Position numbers and translations under genes: made by a program
In this document: in pieces, positions 8,264 to 16,246 of the stretch
Layout of the letters: each line of letters opens with the position of its first letter
How positions within the stretch are numbered: position 1 is the first letter of the stretch
Notes under the pieces: generated by a model
Told to the model about the DNA's origin: nothing
Seen by the model: the letters and a program-made list of their open reading frames with translations, nothing else
The model's database searches: none
From: Ketobacter sp964016105
GTDB taxonomy: Bacteria; Pseudomonadota; Gammaproteobacteria; Pseudomonadales; Ketobacteraceae
Reading direction: 5' to 3'
NCBI GenBank assembly: GCA_964016105.1
Contig: CAXHEX010000010.1
Coordinates: 62,001 to 126,000 of the forward strand
Length of the DNA stretch: 64,000 nucleotides

Positions 8264-10234
8264 ATGAATATATTTCAACGCTCCAAGCTTATCACAATTG
8301 TATTGCCCCTTTTGCTTGCTCCCATGGTTGGCTGCGAATCCACCCCTACTCAATCCAAGTTCGAGCCAGTAACGGAATACAGTGGGCTAGAGCACATCGA
8401 GCAGATGATTAAGCACGCCCAACAGTTACAGAGCCCAGAACGGGAATCTCTTCTGATAGACGCTGCCAATATCCTTCTGGAGAACCAAAAGCCAGCGCAA
8501 GCACAATCGTTATTAAAAACCATCAAACCGGGCAAGCTGGATCCTGACAACAAGCTTAAGTTAATTTTGGCCCTGGCACGACTTAATTTGATGCAGGGGG
8601 ATATTGAACAGGCAAAAGAACTGCTTAATAGCGATCGCTTGGGCCTGCTGGCCATGTCAAACAGCTTAACTCCAGAACAACTCAATCAGGTTAGTCTGCT
8701 GCGGGCAGAGGTTTGGGAACAGGACGAGAATTTTCTAGCTGCTGCAAGGGAACGTATTTTCGTGGCCCCAATGCTCACCGACCCCGACCTCAGCCAGCAA
8801 AACCAGGATCAGATCTGGGCTGACCTTATTTTGCTTCCTCAGGAAACCTTGACGGAAATAGCATCTCAAGCGGCCATTCCCGAAATGCAGGGCTGGCTGG
8901 AATTAGCCTGGATACACAAGGGCCTTCAGGACAACCTGGATCAGCAACTGGAAGCACTGCAGAAATGGCAGCAAAGCCATTCAACCCATCCGGCGGCCAC
9001 CAATCTACCCACAAGCCTTCAATTGCTGACTGAGTTGAGCACAAACCGCCACACCCGAATTGCCATGTTGCTTCCCACCGGCGGCAAACTCAAAACCGCT
9101 GCCGACGCCATCCTGAACGGATTTATTAGCGCCCACAAAGTTGCCAATGAAAACAACCCCCAAGCCCAAAATGAAATTGATATTCGGGTCTATGACAGCA
9201 GCGATCAAAGCACCTTTAGCAACACCTACAACCAAGCCGTGGCGGACGGTGCAGAAATCATTATTGGTCCACTGCAGAAAGAAAATCTGCGCAGCTTAAT
9301 CGAGCGCAACGAGGACCTGCCCGTAACCACTATTGCACTTAACCGCGATTCTGACGCTGGCGAAGCGCCGTCCAACCTGATCCAATTTAGCCTGTCACCG
9401 GAAGATGACGCTCAACAGGTTGCTTTACACGCAAAAGCCTACGATTACCAGAGAGCGGCAGTACTCTACCAAGACAACCCCTGGTGGGCACGAGCCTACG
9501 GAGCTTTTAGTGAGCAATGGCTGGCCCAAGCGGGAGAAATCACCAGCGCAAGCAGCTTCGAAAACCAAAGTAAAATGGCCCGGGCCACCAAAGAGATGCT
9601 GCTGGTACATCTAAGTGAACTCAGAGCACAACAACTGCGCAGCATAACGGGTAAAAAAATCGAGTTTCATCCCCGTCGCCGACAGGATATCGATTTCATA
9701 TTCTTAATGGCTACGCCGGAACAGGCCAGACAAATCCGCCCTTTGCTGGATTTCTATTACGCCAAAGACATTCCCGTTCTAGCCAGCTCCACCATATACA
9801 GCGGAGAATCCGCCCCAAGAAAAGATAAAGACCTCAACGGAGTGGAATTCTGTGACATTCCCTGGTTACTGGATAACCCTGATGCCATCAAAAAAGCCAT
9901 GCAGAGCGCCTGGCCCAACGGCAATCCCCGCTATGCCCGCCTCAACGCCATGGGGGTAGACGCCTATCGTTTACAGCAACGCATCAATTTACTCATAAAC
10001 GTTCCCGAAACCAGCCTGTTCGGGGCAACTGGCATTTTAAACCTGGGGCCCAACAACCACATTCAGCGCACCTTGAGTTGGGCGGTTATTCAAGATGGAT
10101 TAGTCACGCCTTTACCCAAACTACCTGAACAAGATACGCTCCCGCTAGAAAGGGAGCCATCAGCATTAGATCAAGGACGCAATGCACACAAACAAAACCC
10201 AGACTCCAAAAAAACGGGCAGGCAATCAAGCTGA
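8264..10234 (+). CDS. lpoA: Outer-membrane lipoprotein activator of PBP1A (LpoA/YraM)
   Basis: LpoA is an outer-membrane lipoprotein that reaches through the periplasm to stimulate the bifunctional peptidoglycan synthase PBP1A. The 656-residue protein has a lipoprotein signal ending at MVGC (lipidated C24), an N-terminal helical TPR-like region (about 40-270) and a C-terminal LppC periplasmic-binding-type domain beginning around RIAMLLPTGGKL (about 265). It continues through EIIIGPLQKENLRSL to GATGILNLG near the end. The last 25 or so residues are a charged, low-complexity tail whose DNA also encodes the start of yraN. Confidence 0.92.
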   Translation: MNIFQRSKLITIVLPLLLAPMVGCESTPTQSKFEPVTEYSGLEHIEQMIKHAQQLQSPERESLLIDAANILLENQKPAQAQSLLKTIKPGKLDPDNKLKLILALARLNLMQGDIEQAKELLNSDRLGLLAMSNSLTPEQLNQVSLLRAEVWEQDENFLAAARERIFVAPMLTDPDLSQQNQDQIWADLILLPQETLTEIASQAAIPEMQGWLELAWIHKGLQDNLDQQLEALQKWQQSHSTHPAATNLPTSLQLLTELSTNRHTRIAMLLPTGGKLKTAADAILNGFISAHKVANENNPQAQNEIDIRVYDSSDQSTFSNTYNQAVADGAEIIIGPLQKENLRSLIERNEDLPVTTIALNRDSDAGEAPSNLIQFSLSPEDDAQQVALHAKAYDYQRAAVLYQDNPWWARAYGAFSEQWLAQAGEITSASSFENQSKMARATKEMLLVHLSELRAQQLRSITGKKIEFHPRRRQDIDFIFLMATPEQARQIRPLLDFYYAKDIPVLASSTIYSGESAPRKDKDLNGVEFCDIPWLLDNPDAIKKAMQSAWPNGNPRYARLNAMGVDAYRLQQRINLLINVPETSLFGATGILNLGPNNHIQRTLSWAVIQDGLVTPLPKLPEQDTLPLEREPSALDQGRNAHKQNPDSKKTGRQSS

Positions 10235-10562
10235 ACAACTAGCCAAACAACAATTGCTGGATAAAGGCCTGGAATTTTGCCTGAGCAACTTTCAATGTAA
10301 AACTGGAGAAATCGATTTAATCATGAAACAAGGGGATTGCCTGGTATTTGTGGAAGTTCGGTATCGTTCGAACAGCGAATTAGGTAGCCCCTTGGAAACC
10401 GTCACCATCAGCAAACAAAAAAAACTGATTCGTACCGCCAATTATTTTTTACAGCAACAGTTTCGAAACAACTGGCCTCCCTGTCGGTTTGATGTGGTTG
10501 GAATCACAGGCGACCTGGATAACAAACCTAAAATAGAATGGATCGAAAATGCTTTTTGTTAA
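10182..10562 (+). CDS. yraN: UPF0102 / YraN endonuclease-like protein
   Basis: YraN is a small PD-(D/E)XK-fold protein of unsettled function, nearly always next to lpoA. The 126-residue product shows the family pattern: a leading GNQAEQLA, then GEIDLIM, then FVEVRYR (catalytic-type E-D...E-V-K/R layout) and CRFDVVGI. The start overlaps lpoA by 53 nt. It cannot be moved downstream of the overlap because the conserved GNQAE motif is itself encoded inside lpoA. AAGGA lies just upstream of the ATG. Confidence 0.9.
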   Translation: MHTNKTQTPKKRAGNQAEQLAKQQLLDKGLEFCLSNFQCKTGEIDLIMKQGDCLVFVEVRYRSNSELGSPLETVTISKQKKLIRTANYFLQQQFRNNWPPCRFDVVGITGDLDNKPKIEWIENAFC

Positions 10563-10574
10563 GGTCGTATTGCC

Positions 10575-10580
10575 TATAAT
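10575..10580 (+). promoter_or_regulatory. Possible promoter -10 element for diaA
   Basis: A perfect TATAAT sits between yraN and diaA, 36 bp before the diaA ATG. At 17 bp spacing the upstream hexamer is CTTTTT, a poor -35 match, so promoter activity is plausible but unproven. Confidence 0.35.
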
Positions 10581-10616
10581 ACGCCAACATTTTGTTCTCC
10601 AGGCAAGAGGGTGCCC

Positions 10617-11213
10617 ATGAGTCTTGAAAATCACCTGTTTGAAGTTTTTGATGAACACCAACTTGCAATTGAACGAAGCAAGCAAGAACTCCCATCGATT
10701 ATTATCAGCGCAAGTCAGTTTATGGTGCAGTGCTTGCTAAGCGATCATAAAGTGCTGGCGTGTGGGAATGGTGGCTCAGCAGCCAATGCACAGCAGTTTT
10801 CGAGCAAAATGCTCAATCGCTATGAGCGGGAACGGCCGGCACTGCCTGCCCTAACCCTTTCTACTGACACCTCAACCATCACGTCTATATCCAACGACTA
10901 CAGTTACAACGATGTTTTTTCCAAACAAATTCGCGCGTTAGGACACGAAGGCGACATTCTGTTAGCCATCACCAGCAGCGGCAACCCAGCCAACATAGTG
11001 CAAGCCATTCAAGCGGCTCACGATCGCCAAATGCAGGTGATTGCCCTAACCGGTAAAGATGGTGGAGATAGCGCCAGGTTATTACATAGCGACGACCTGG
11101 AAATACGAGTGCCGTCAGATTCCCATGCAAGAGTGCAGGAAATTCATCTGCTGACACTGCATATGCTATGCGATCTGATTGATCGGCAGATATTTGGTGA
11201 AGATATTACTTAA
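10617..11213 (+). CDS. diaA: DnaA initiator-associating protein DiaA (SIS-domain, GmhA-like)
   Basis: DiaA is a tetrameric SIS-domain protein that binds DnaA and promotes its assembly at oriC; its fold is that of phosphoheptose isomerase GmhA. The 198-residue sequence has CGNGGSAANAQ near residue 48, the second SIS motif LLAITSSGNPANIVQAI near 120, and GKDGGD. Size, sequence and context after lpoA-yraN match DiaA more than GmhA, though annotation as phosphoheptose isomerase is common. The ATG at 10617 has GAGG upstream; a GTG two codons earlier is a less likely start. The BON-domain gene (dolP) that follows diaA in E. coli is absent. Confidence 0.88.
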   Translation: MSLENHLFEVFDEHQLAIERSKQELPSIIISASQFMVQCLLSDHKVLACGNGGSAANAQQFSSKMLNRYERERPALPALTLSTDTSTITSISNDYSYNDVFSKQIRALGHEGDILLAITSSGNPANIVQAIQAAHDRQMQVIALTGKDGGDSARLLHSDDLEIRVPSDSHARVQEIHLLTLHMLCDLIDRQIFGEDIT

Positions 11214-11607
11214 CCACTTTTAAGGCAGGCTTTGCCGGAGACTTGGGCCCAGTGTCATCGCCACCACTGTTGCTGGGTGGCGGCAGCTCATCTTCATCAA
11301 AAAACATACCCTTGCCGTTTTCTTTTGCGTACACCGCTAGAATAGCCCCAATGGGTACGTACACATTGCGGGCTTTGCCTCCAAAGCGAGCGGAGAACTC
11401 AACTTCATCGTTGCCCATATGCAAATTGCGAATGGCAGACGGAATTAAATTCAAAATAATTTTACCGTCATTAATGAACTCAGTGGGCACCTGCACCATA
11501 GGATAGTTTGCATTGACCAATAAATAGGGGGTCAATTCATTATCCAATATCCACTCATAAATAGCGCGGATAAAGTAGGGTCGGCTGGGTGTCATGTCTT
11601 TACTCAT
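11206..11607 (-). CDS. sspB: ClpXP adaptor SspB (stringent starvation protein B)
   Basis: SspB delivers ssrA-tagged and other substrates to ClpXP. The 133-residue protein has the conserved substrate-binding domain (RPYFIRAIYEWILDN near the start, and the FGG and VYVPIGAILAVYA motifs), a flexible acidic linker, and the C-terminal ClpX-docking tail ALKVVK. It converges on diaA and overlaps it by 8 bp. It lies just downstream of sspA, the usual pairing. Confidence 0.95.
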   Translation of the reverse strand: MSKDMTPSRPYFIRAIYEWILDNELTPYLLVNANYPMVQVPTEFINDGKIILNLIPSAIRNLHMGNDEVEFSARFGGKARNVYVPIGAILAVYAKENGKGMFFDEDELPPPSNSGGDDTGPKSPAKPALKVVK

Positions 11608-11656
11608 AGCAACGAACTGAGGCTGATGGGATCAACTATAAAGAGATGTCTCCTCT

Positions 11657-12289
11657 TTAAAGCCTCATCTCTCTTTCCGCATCAGACAGGCTGGCCTGGA
11701 ATGATTCTCTGGCGAAGAGCCGATCGGCATAGGCGAGCAGGTTTCCGCATTTGGATTTCTGCAATTCGATACCCATTTTAGGTAAGCGCCATAAAATGGG
11801 AGCAACACAGCAATCCACAAGAGTGAAATCCTCACTCATAAAGAAGGGAAGCTCCCCAAAAAGCGGGTCGATGGAAATCAGGTTTTCGGTAAAATCCTTG
11901 CGATGCTTGGCAAGAACAGTTTCTTTATCGGCACCTAACAATAGAGCATCCACTGCTTTACACCAATCTCGACTGATTCGATGCATCAACAAACGACTGC
12001 GTGCTCGCTCCACAGGATAAACCGGTAACAATGGCGGATGAGGAAAGCGCTCATCCAGGTATTCCATCATGATGTTAGGCTCATAAAGAGTAAGCTCTCT
12101 ATCAACCAGGGTAGGCAGCTCATTGTAGGGATTCAGAGTAGCCAAGTCCTCAGGTTTCTCTGCTGGATCCACATCCATGACATCAACCGCAACACCTTTC
12201 TCCGCCAAAACGATACGCACACGGTGGCTATAGTGATTACCTCCATCAGAGAAGAAAGTCATAGAAGAACGTTTAGCGATGACACCCAT
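11657..12289 (-). CDS. sspA: Stringent starvation protein A (RNA polymerase-associated, GST fold)
   Basis: SspA binds RNA polymerase and affects transcription in starvation and acid stress; it has a glutathione-S-transferase fold without the enzyme activity. The 210-residue product shows an N-terminal thioredoxin-like domain (MTFFSDGGNHYSHRVRIVLAEKG), the LNPYNELPTLVDRELTLYE segment and the characteristic IMMEYLDERFPHPPLLPV. GGAG lies upstream of the ATG. It follows the bc1 genes petABC and precedes sspB, as in Pseudomonas. Confidence 0.95.
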   Translation of the reverse strand: MGVIAKRSSMTFFSDGGNHYSHRVRIVLAEKGVAVDVMDVDPAEKPEDLATLNPYNELPTLVDRELTLYEPNIMMEYLDERFPHPPLLPVYPVERARSRLLMHRISRDWCKAVDALLLGADKETVLAKHRKDFTENLISIDPLFGELPFFMSEDFTLVDCCVAPILWRLPKMGIELQKSKCGNLLAYADRLFARESFQASLSDAEREMRL

Positions 12290-12389
12290 GCAAATTTACT
12301 CCAGCGCGTTGTGGTTGATTAGTACTATAAACAGCAATGGGGCGGAAGCCAGAATAGCTATCCACCCCACCAATGGTGGTTATTCCAGA

Positions 12390-13046
12390 TTAATGAACGT
12401 CCTTCCAATATTCTCGGTTCAAGAAATAAACCGGAATCATGAATATGGCAAGAAAGATCAAAACATAAACACCGATACGTTCTCGGGTTGCTCTAATGGG
12501 TTCGGCCATGTACACCATATAGTTGGTTAAATCTGCCATGGCTCCCTTGAACGCTTTCTCGCCGAGCTCAGACTCCATGGTAGAAAGCACATGGGGCATG
12601 CCAACATCCGGAAATACATGGTTATTTACACCCCATGGACGGCTATCGTCTTTGTAGAAGTTGGTTAGGTATGAATAAACCCAATCAGCTCCCCGTACCC
12701 GCGCCACCAGAGTTAAATCAGGTGGCACTGTTCCGAACCATTTCTTACCCAAATCCTTGGGTATAGAAGCCATCATGGTCTCACCAATTTTGTCGGTGGT
12801 GAACATGAGATTCTTTTCCATGATGTCCGTAGGTATCTCCAGATCCGTGGCCACTCGCTCGTAACGCATGTACTGGGCAGAATGACAACCGAGGCAGTTG
12901 TTAATAAACAGCTGAGCTCCTCGCTGCAGAGAAACTTTATCGTCCTTACTAATTGGAGCGTGAACAATATATTCATTATTACCGCCACCCGCTGCCATAA
13001 CTAAACCAGGCAAACACAATGCAATTAATATTAATACTCTAGTCAT
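12390..13046 (-). CDS. petC: Ubiquinol-cytochrome c reductase, cytochrome c1 subunit
   Basis: Cytochrome c1 of the bc1 complex passes electrons from the Rieske centre to soluble cytochrome c in the periplasm. The 218-residue precursor has a signal peptide ending near LVMAA, one haem-attachment motif CLGCH (C51, C54, H55), a distal methionine candidate in the YMAEPI region, and a C-terminal membrane anchor (YVLIFLAIFMIPVYFLN). The start shares one base with the petB stop. It is the last gene of the petA-petB-petC operon. Confidence 0.95.
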   Translation of the reverse strand: MTRVLILIALCLPGLVMAAGGGNNEYIVHAPISKDDKVSLQRGAQLFINNCLGCHSAQYMRYERVATDLEIPTDIMEKNLMFTTDKIGETMMASIPKDLGKKWFGTVPPDLTLVARVRGADWVYSYLTNFYKDDSRPWGVNNHVFPDVGMPHVLSTMESELGEKAFKGAMADLTNYMVYMAEPIRATRERIGVYVLIFLAIFMIPVYFLNREYWKDVH

Positions 13047-14302
13047 TAGTGTGCCATCCTTACTCGCTCGGGAACGGGTTTGCAGGTTTCTTTACTGGTC
13101 CAGAAAGGCATCAGGATAAAGTAGGCGAAGTAAAACACCGTACACAGCTGACCCATGACCCGGTAAGTCATATCAAAGGGTACGAACTCAACAAGAGCGT
13201 CGGGCTGCTTCACTCCACAGATACCCAGGATGATAAAACACACTACGAAGATAGCGAGCATGATTTTACTTATCCAACCCTTGTAACGGATGGATTTAAC
13301 AGGGCTTCGATCTAACCAGGGCAAGACGAATAAGACCGCAATAGCTGCCCCCATGGCCACAACACCTAACAGCTTGTCAGGCACTGCACGCAAGATGGCG
13401 TAAAACGGGGTGAAATACCAAACCGGTGCGATATGATCAGGCGTTTTCAACGGGTTAGCCGGCTCAAAGTTGGGCTTCTCAAGCAGGTAACCACCGCCAT
13501 CGGGGAAGAAAAACACCACTGTTAGGAAAACAAAGAAGAAAACCACCATGCCATAGATATCATGGACAGTGTAATAGGGATGGAAAGGAACGCCATCGAG
13601 AGGCACGCCGTTTTCGTCCTTAAGCTTCTTGATCTCAACACCATCTGGGTTATTGGAACCCACTTCATGGAGAGCGATGATGTGCAGCATGACCAGCGCC
13701 AGGATCACAATGGGCAGGGCCACCACGTGCAAAGCAAAGAATCGGTTCAGGGTGATACCGGAAATCAGATAATCTCCACGAACCCACTCAGTGATGGCAT
13801 CACCAACCACAGGAATGGCACCGAAAAGAGAGATGATAACCTGAGCACCCCAGTAGGACATCTGACCCCAGGGCAACAAATACCCCATAAAGGCTTCCGC
13901 CATCAATGCCAAGTAGATGGTCATACCAAATATCCACACTAACTCCCGCGGAGCTCGATAAGAGCCATACATCATGCCGCGGAACATATGCAGGTAAACA
14001 ACCACAAAGAAAGCCGACGCTCCAACAGCATGGAGATAGCGCAGTAACCAGCCATATTCCACGTCACGCATCATATTCATCTCAACGGATGCGAATGCCC
14101 CTTCTCCAGACGGGTTGTACATCATGGTCAACCAAATACCGGTGAGCAGCTGGTTAACCAGCACCACCATGGCCAGGGACCCGAATATATACCAGACGTT
14201 GAAGTTTTTAGGAGCATAATACTTGCTCATATGATCTTCGAACAGCTTGGTTGCTGGGAAACGAGCGTCTACCCAGCCCATTACGTTTTGAAATAGACTC
14301 AT
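13046..14302 (-). CDS. petB: Ubiquinol-cytochrome c reductase, cytochrome b subunit
   Basis: Cytochrome b carries haems bL and bH and both quinone sites of the bc1 complex in the inner membrane. At 418 residues it is a full-length bacterial cytochrome b. The four haem-ligand histidines are on two helices, in RYLHAVGASAFF with VVYLHMF, and in FFALHVVALP with LVMLHIIALH. The Qo-site PEWY-type motif here reads PVWYFTPFYAILR, a substitution (V for E). The extended C-terminal helices are present. It overlaps petA and petC by one base each. Confidence 0.95.
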   Translation of the reverse strand: MSLFQNVMGWVDARFPATKLFEDHMSKYYAPKNFNVWYIFGSLAMVVLVNQLLTGIWLTMMYNPSGEGAFASVEMNMMRDVEYGWLLRYLHAVGASAFFVVVYLHMFRGMMYGSYRAPRELVWIFGMTIYLALMAEAFMGYLLPWGQMSYWGAQVIISLFGAIPVVGDAITEWVRGDYLISGITLNRFFALHVVALPIVILALVMLHIIALHEVGSNNPDGVEIKKLKDENGVPLDGVPFHPYYTVHDIYGMVVFFFVFLTVVFFFPDGGGYLLEKPNFEPANPLKTPDHIAPVWYFTPFYAILRAVPDKLLGVVAMGAAIAVLFVLPWLDRSPVKSIRYKGWISKIMLAIFVVCFIILGICGVKQPDALVEFVPFDMTYRVMGQLCTVFYFAYFILMPFWTSKETCKPVPERVRMAH

Positions 14303-14901
14303 TATGCCGTCTCCCCATCTTCACCAATTTTGATCACGGTGTCGCTAATATAATAATAAGGAGGCACGTCCAGGTTTGTTGGGGCTGGTACCGCCTTATA
14401 CACCCGGCCGGAGAGGTCGAACTTTGAGCCATGGCATGGGCAGAAAAAGCCGCCTTTCCAATCTGGCCCCAGATCATCCGGTGCCACCTCTGGTCGATAC
14501 AAAGGCGAACAGCCTAGATGGGTACACAAACCCACAAGCACGACAATTTCTTCATGATTGTCACGGGAGCGATACTCGCCAGACGCGTACTCGGGCTGGT
14601 TGCTTTCAGCAGAAACGGGATCTCTCAATTTGCCTTCAACCGCTTTGAGGTTGGCCATAGCCTCTTCTGATCGACGCAAAATCCACACAGGCTTGCCTCG
14701 CCATTCCACGGTCATTCTCTGGCCTACTTCTAGCTTGCTGATGTCTGCAACCACCGGTGCGCCAGCGGTTTTCGCTTTTGCACTGGGTTGCCACGACTTC
14801 ACGAAGGGAACAACCGCACCAGCTGCGCCGACGGCTCCCACTGCTGAAGTGGCTCCAATCAGGAAACGTCTCCGCCCCTCATTTACGCCTTCAGTACTCA
14901 T
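14302..14901 (-). CDS. petA: Ubiquinol-cytochrome c reductase, Rieske iron-sulfur subunit
   Basis: The Rieske protein holds the [2Fe-2S] cluster that takes the first electron from ubiquinol. The 199-residue protein has a twin-arginine-type N-terminus (RRRFLIG near residues 10-16) followed by a hydrophobic Ala/Gly/Val anchor. Both cluster boxes are complete: CTHLGC (C126, H128, C131) and CPCHGS (C154, C156, H157). It heads the pet operon, and a sigma70-like promoter lies about 90 bp upstream. Confidence 0.96.
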   Translation of the reverse strand: MSTEGVNEGRRRFLIGATSAVGAVGAAGAVVPFVKSWQPSAKAKTAGAPVVADISKLEVGQRMTVEWRGKPVWILRRSEEAMANLKAVEGKLRDPVSAESNQPEYASGEYRSRDNHEEIVVLVGLCTHLGCSPLYRPEVAPDDLGPDWKGGFFCPCHGSKFDLSGRVYKAVPAPTNLDVPPYYYISDTVIKIGEDGETA

Positions 14902-14985
14902 TCAGTATCTCTCCCCGTTCAATTACAGAAGCCTGGCGCCTTTTTTGAGGCACACCAACCCCTTACCCATATTTTTAACGCGCAA

Positions 14986-15014
14986 ATAGTAATGAAATTA
15001 CAGTGTAGTTACAA
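14986..15014 (-). promoter_or_regulatory. Likely petABC promoter
   Basis: Minus strand: TTGTAA (15014-15009), a 17-bp spacer, then TACTAT (14991-14986), each four of six to consensus, about 85 bp before the petA ATG. It is the best sigma70-type match between the rpsI terminator and petA. Confidence 0.45.
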
Positions 15015-15063
15015 GGAAAGCTTTGCCGCGATTGACCCATCAATTGATCAAACCCCACAACGC

Positions 15064-15089
15064 AAAAACGCCCGGGACGTAGCCCGAGC
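15064..15089 (-). terminator. Rho-independent terminator after rplM-rpsI
   Basis: The minus-strand transcript forms a 7-bp GC-rich stem (GCTCGGG with CCCGGGC, one G-U pair) around a 6-nt loop, followed by GTTTTTG. The wobble pair works only on the minus-strand RNA, supporting use for rpsI, which ends 36 bp earlier. Confidence 0.75.
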
Positions 15090-15124
15090 GCTCTATAACT
15101 ACCAGAAATACTTCCAAATACAGC

Positions 15125-15511
15125 TTAACGCTTGGAGAATTGTGGCTTCTTACGGGCCTTGCGCAAGCCAACTTTCTTACGCTCAACCTCACGGGCGTCG
15201 CGGGTTACAAACCCGGCTTTGCGCAATTGAGGGCGCAGCGCCTCGTCGTAGTCCATGAGCGCGCGGGTTATGCCGTGCCTGATTGCACCGGCTTGACCGC
15301 TACCGCCACCACCTTTTACAGTGACCACAACATCAAATTTATCGCTGGCTTCAACCAACTCAAGGGGTTGACGCACAACCATCCGAGCCGTCTCACGGCC
15401 AAAATAGTCTTCGATGGAGCGTCCGTTAATGGATATGTTGCCAGAGCCAGGCTTGAGGAAGACTCGGGCTGCTGAAGTTTTACGTCGGCCTGTGCCGTAG
15501 TTTGATTCCAC
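15125..15511 (-). CDS. rpsI: 30S ribosomal protein S9
   Basis: S9 is a small-subunit protein whose C-terminal tail reaches the P-site tRNA. The 128-residue product has the family opening YGTGRRKTSAARVFLKPG, the central GGGGSGQAGAIRHGI and the canonical basic tail KKPQFSKR. Translation starts at GTG (15511) preceded by AAGGAAGG six bases upstream. The gene lies 12 bp after rplM and the two form an operon ending at the hairpin at 15064-15089. Confidence 0.97.
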   Translation of the reverse strand: MESNYGTGRRKTSAARVFLKPGSGNISINGRSIEDYFGRETARMVVRQPLELVEASDKFDVVVTVKGGGGSGQAGAIRHGITRALMDYDEALRPQLRKAGFVTRDAREVERKKVGLRKARKKPQFSKR

Positions 15512-15523
15512 GATTCGCCTTCC

Positions 15524-15952
15524 TTAAAGTGCCAGTTCTTTTGGTTGTTGTGCCGTGTGAGGATGCTCCGCGCCGGCGTATACTTTCAGCTTGCGCAGCA
15601 TGGCTCGACCCAATGGATTGCGAGGCATCATACCTTTAACTGCTTTTTCAAGCGCCATCTCAGGCTTATGATCCATCAGCTTGGCAAAGTTGATTTCTTT
15701 GATACCACCAGGGAACTCAGTGTGACGGTAATACATTTTATCCGATTCTTTATTCCCGGTAACGCGTACTTTTTCCGCGTTTACCACAACAATATAATCA
15801 CCAGTATCCACGTGTGGGGTGTATACAGGTTTGTGCTTTCCGCGAAGGCGCACTGCAATCTCGGTTGCCAATCGGCCTAAAGTCTTATCGGTTGCATCCA
15901 CGATGTACCAGTCGCGTTCTACTGATTCTGGTTTTGCACTAAACGTTTTCAT
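15524..15952 (-). CDS. rplM: 50S ribosomal protein L13
   Basis: L13 is an early-assembly large-subunit protein. At 142 residues it matches the usual length, with the conserved opening KTFSAKPESVERDWYIVDA, LGRLATEIAVRLRGKHKP, and the block KGMMPRNPLGRAMLRKLKVY. It is the first gene of rplM-rpsI. A strong sigma70-type promoter with a GC-rich discriminator lies about 60-90 bp upstream, typical for ribosomal-protein transcription. Confidence 0.97.
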   Translation of the reverse strand: MKTFSAKPESVERDWYIVDATDKTLGRLATEIAVRLRGKHKPVYTPHVDTGDYIVVVNAEKVRVTGNKESDKMYYRHTEFPGGIKEINFAKLMDHKPEMALEKAVKGMMPRNPLGRAMLRKLKVYAGAEHPHTAQQPKELAL

Positions 15953-16010
15953 TTAATCTGCCCTAGAACACTCTATTTCGAGGTCTGCCCACTAAATTTC
16001 AAGAGCGCGA

Positions 16011-16039
16011 ATACTATCGAAACTGTGCCTCCAACTCAA
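16011..16039 (-). promoter_or_regulatory. rplM-rpsI promoter
   Basis: Minus strand: TTGAGT (16039-16034), a 17-bp spacer, TAGTAT (16016-16011), followed by a C/G-rich discriminator (TCGCGCTC) of the kind linked to stringent control of ribosomal genes. The predicted start is about 50 nt before the rplM ATG. Confidence 0.65.
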
Positions 16040-16246
16040 GTGTTTTTGGATACAGTCCCGCATTCGCCCAGATTTATGAGCAAAAATTATAATTTACAAC
16101 ATGATAGCCGCTGCTGAATTTACTTGGCGCGGCTTTGAATATGCTGCTATGACAGTAACGGGGTGATGAACTATAACAGAAATTAACGAGTTAGCCAGTT
16201 TTACTTGACGACCCCAAAAAACAAAACCAATTTAGGCAAGCTGCAG

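Noticed and set aside
12367..12379. CCACC-AAT-GGTGG hairpin between petC and sspA as a terminator
   Set aside because: Only five base pairs and no T-tract on the minus strand.
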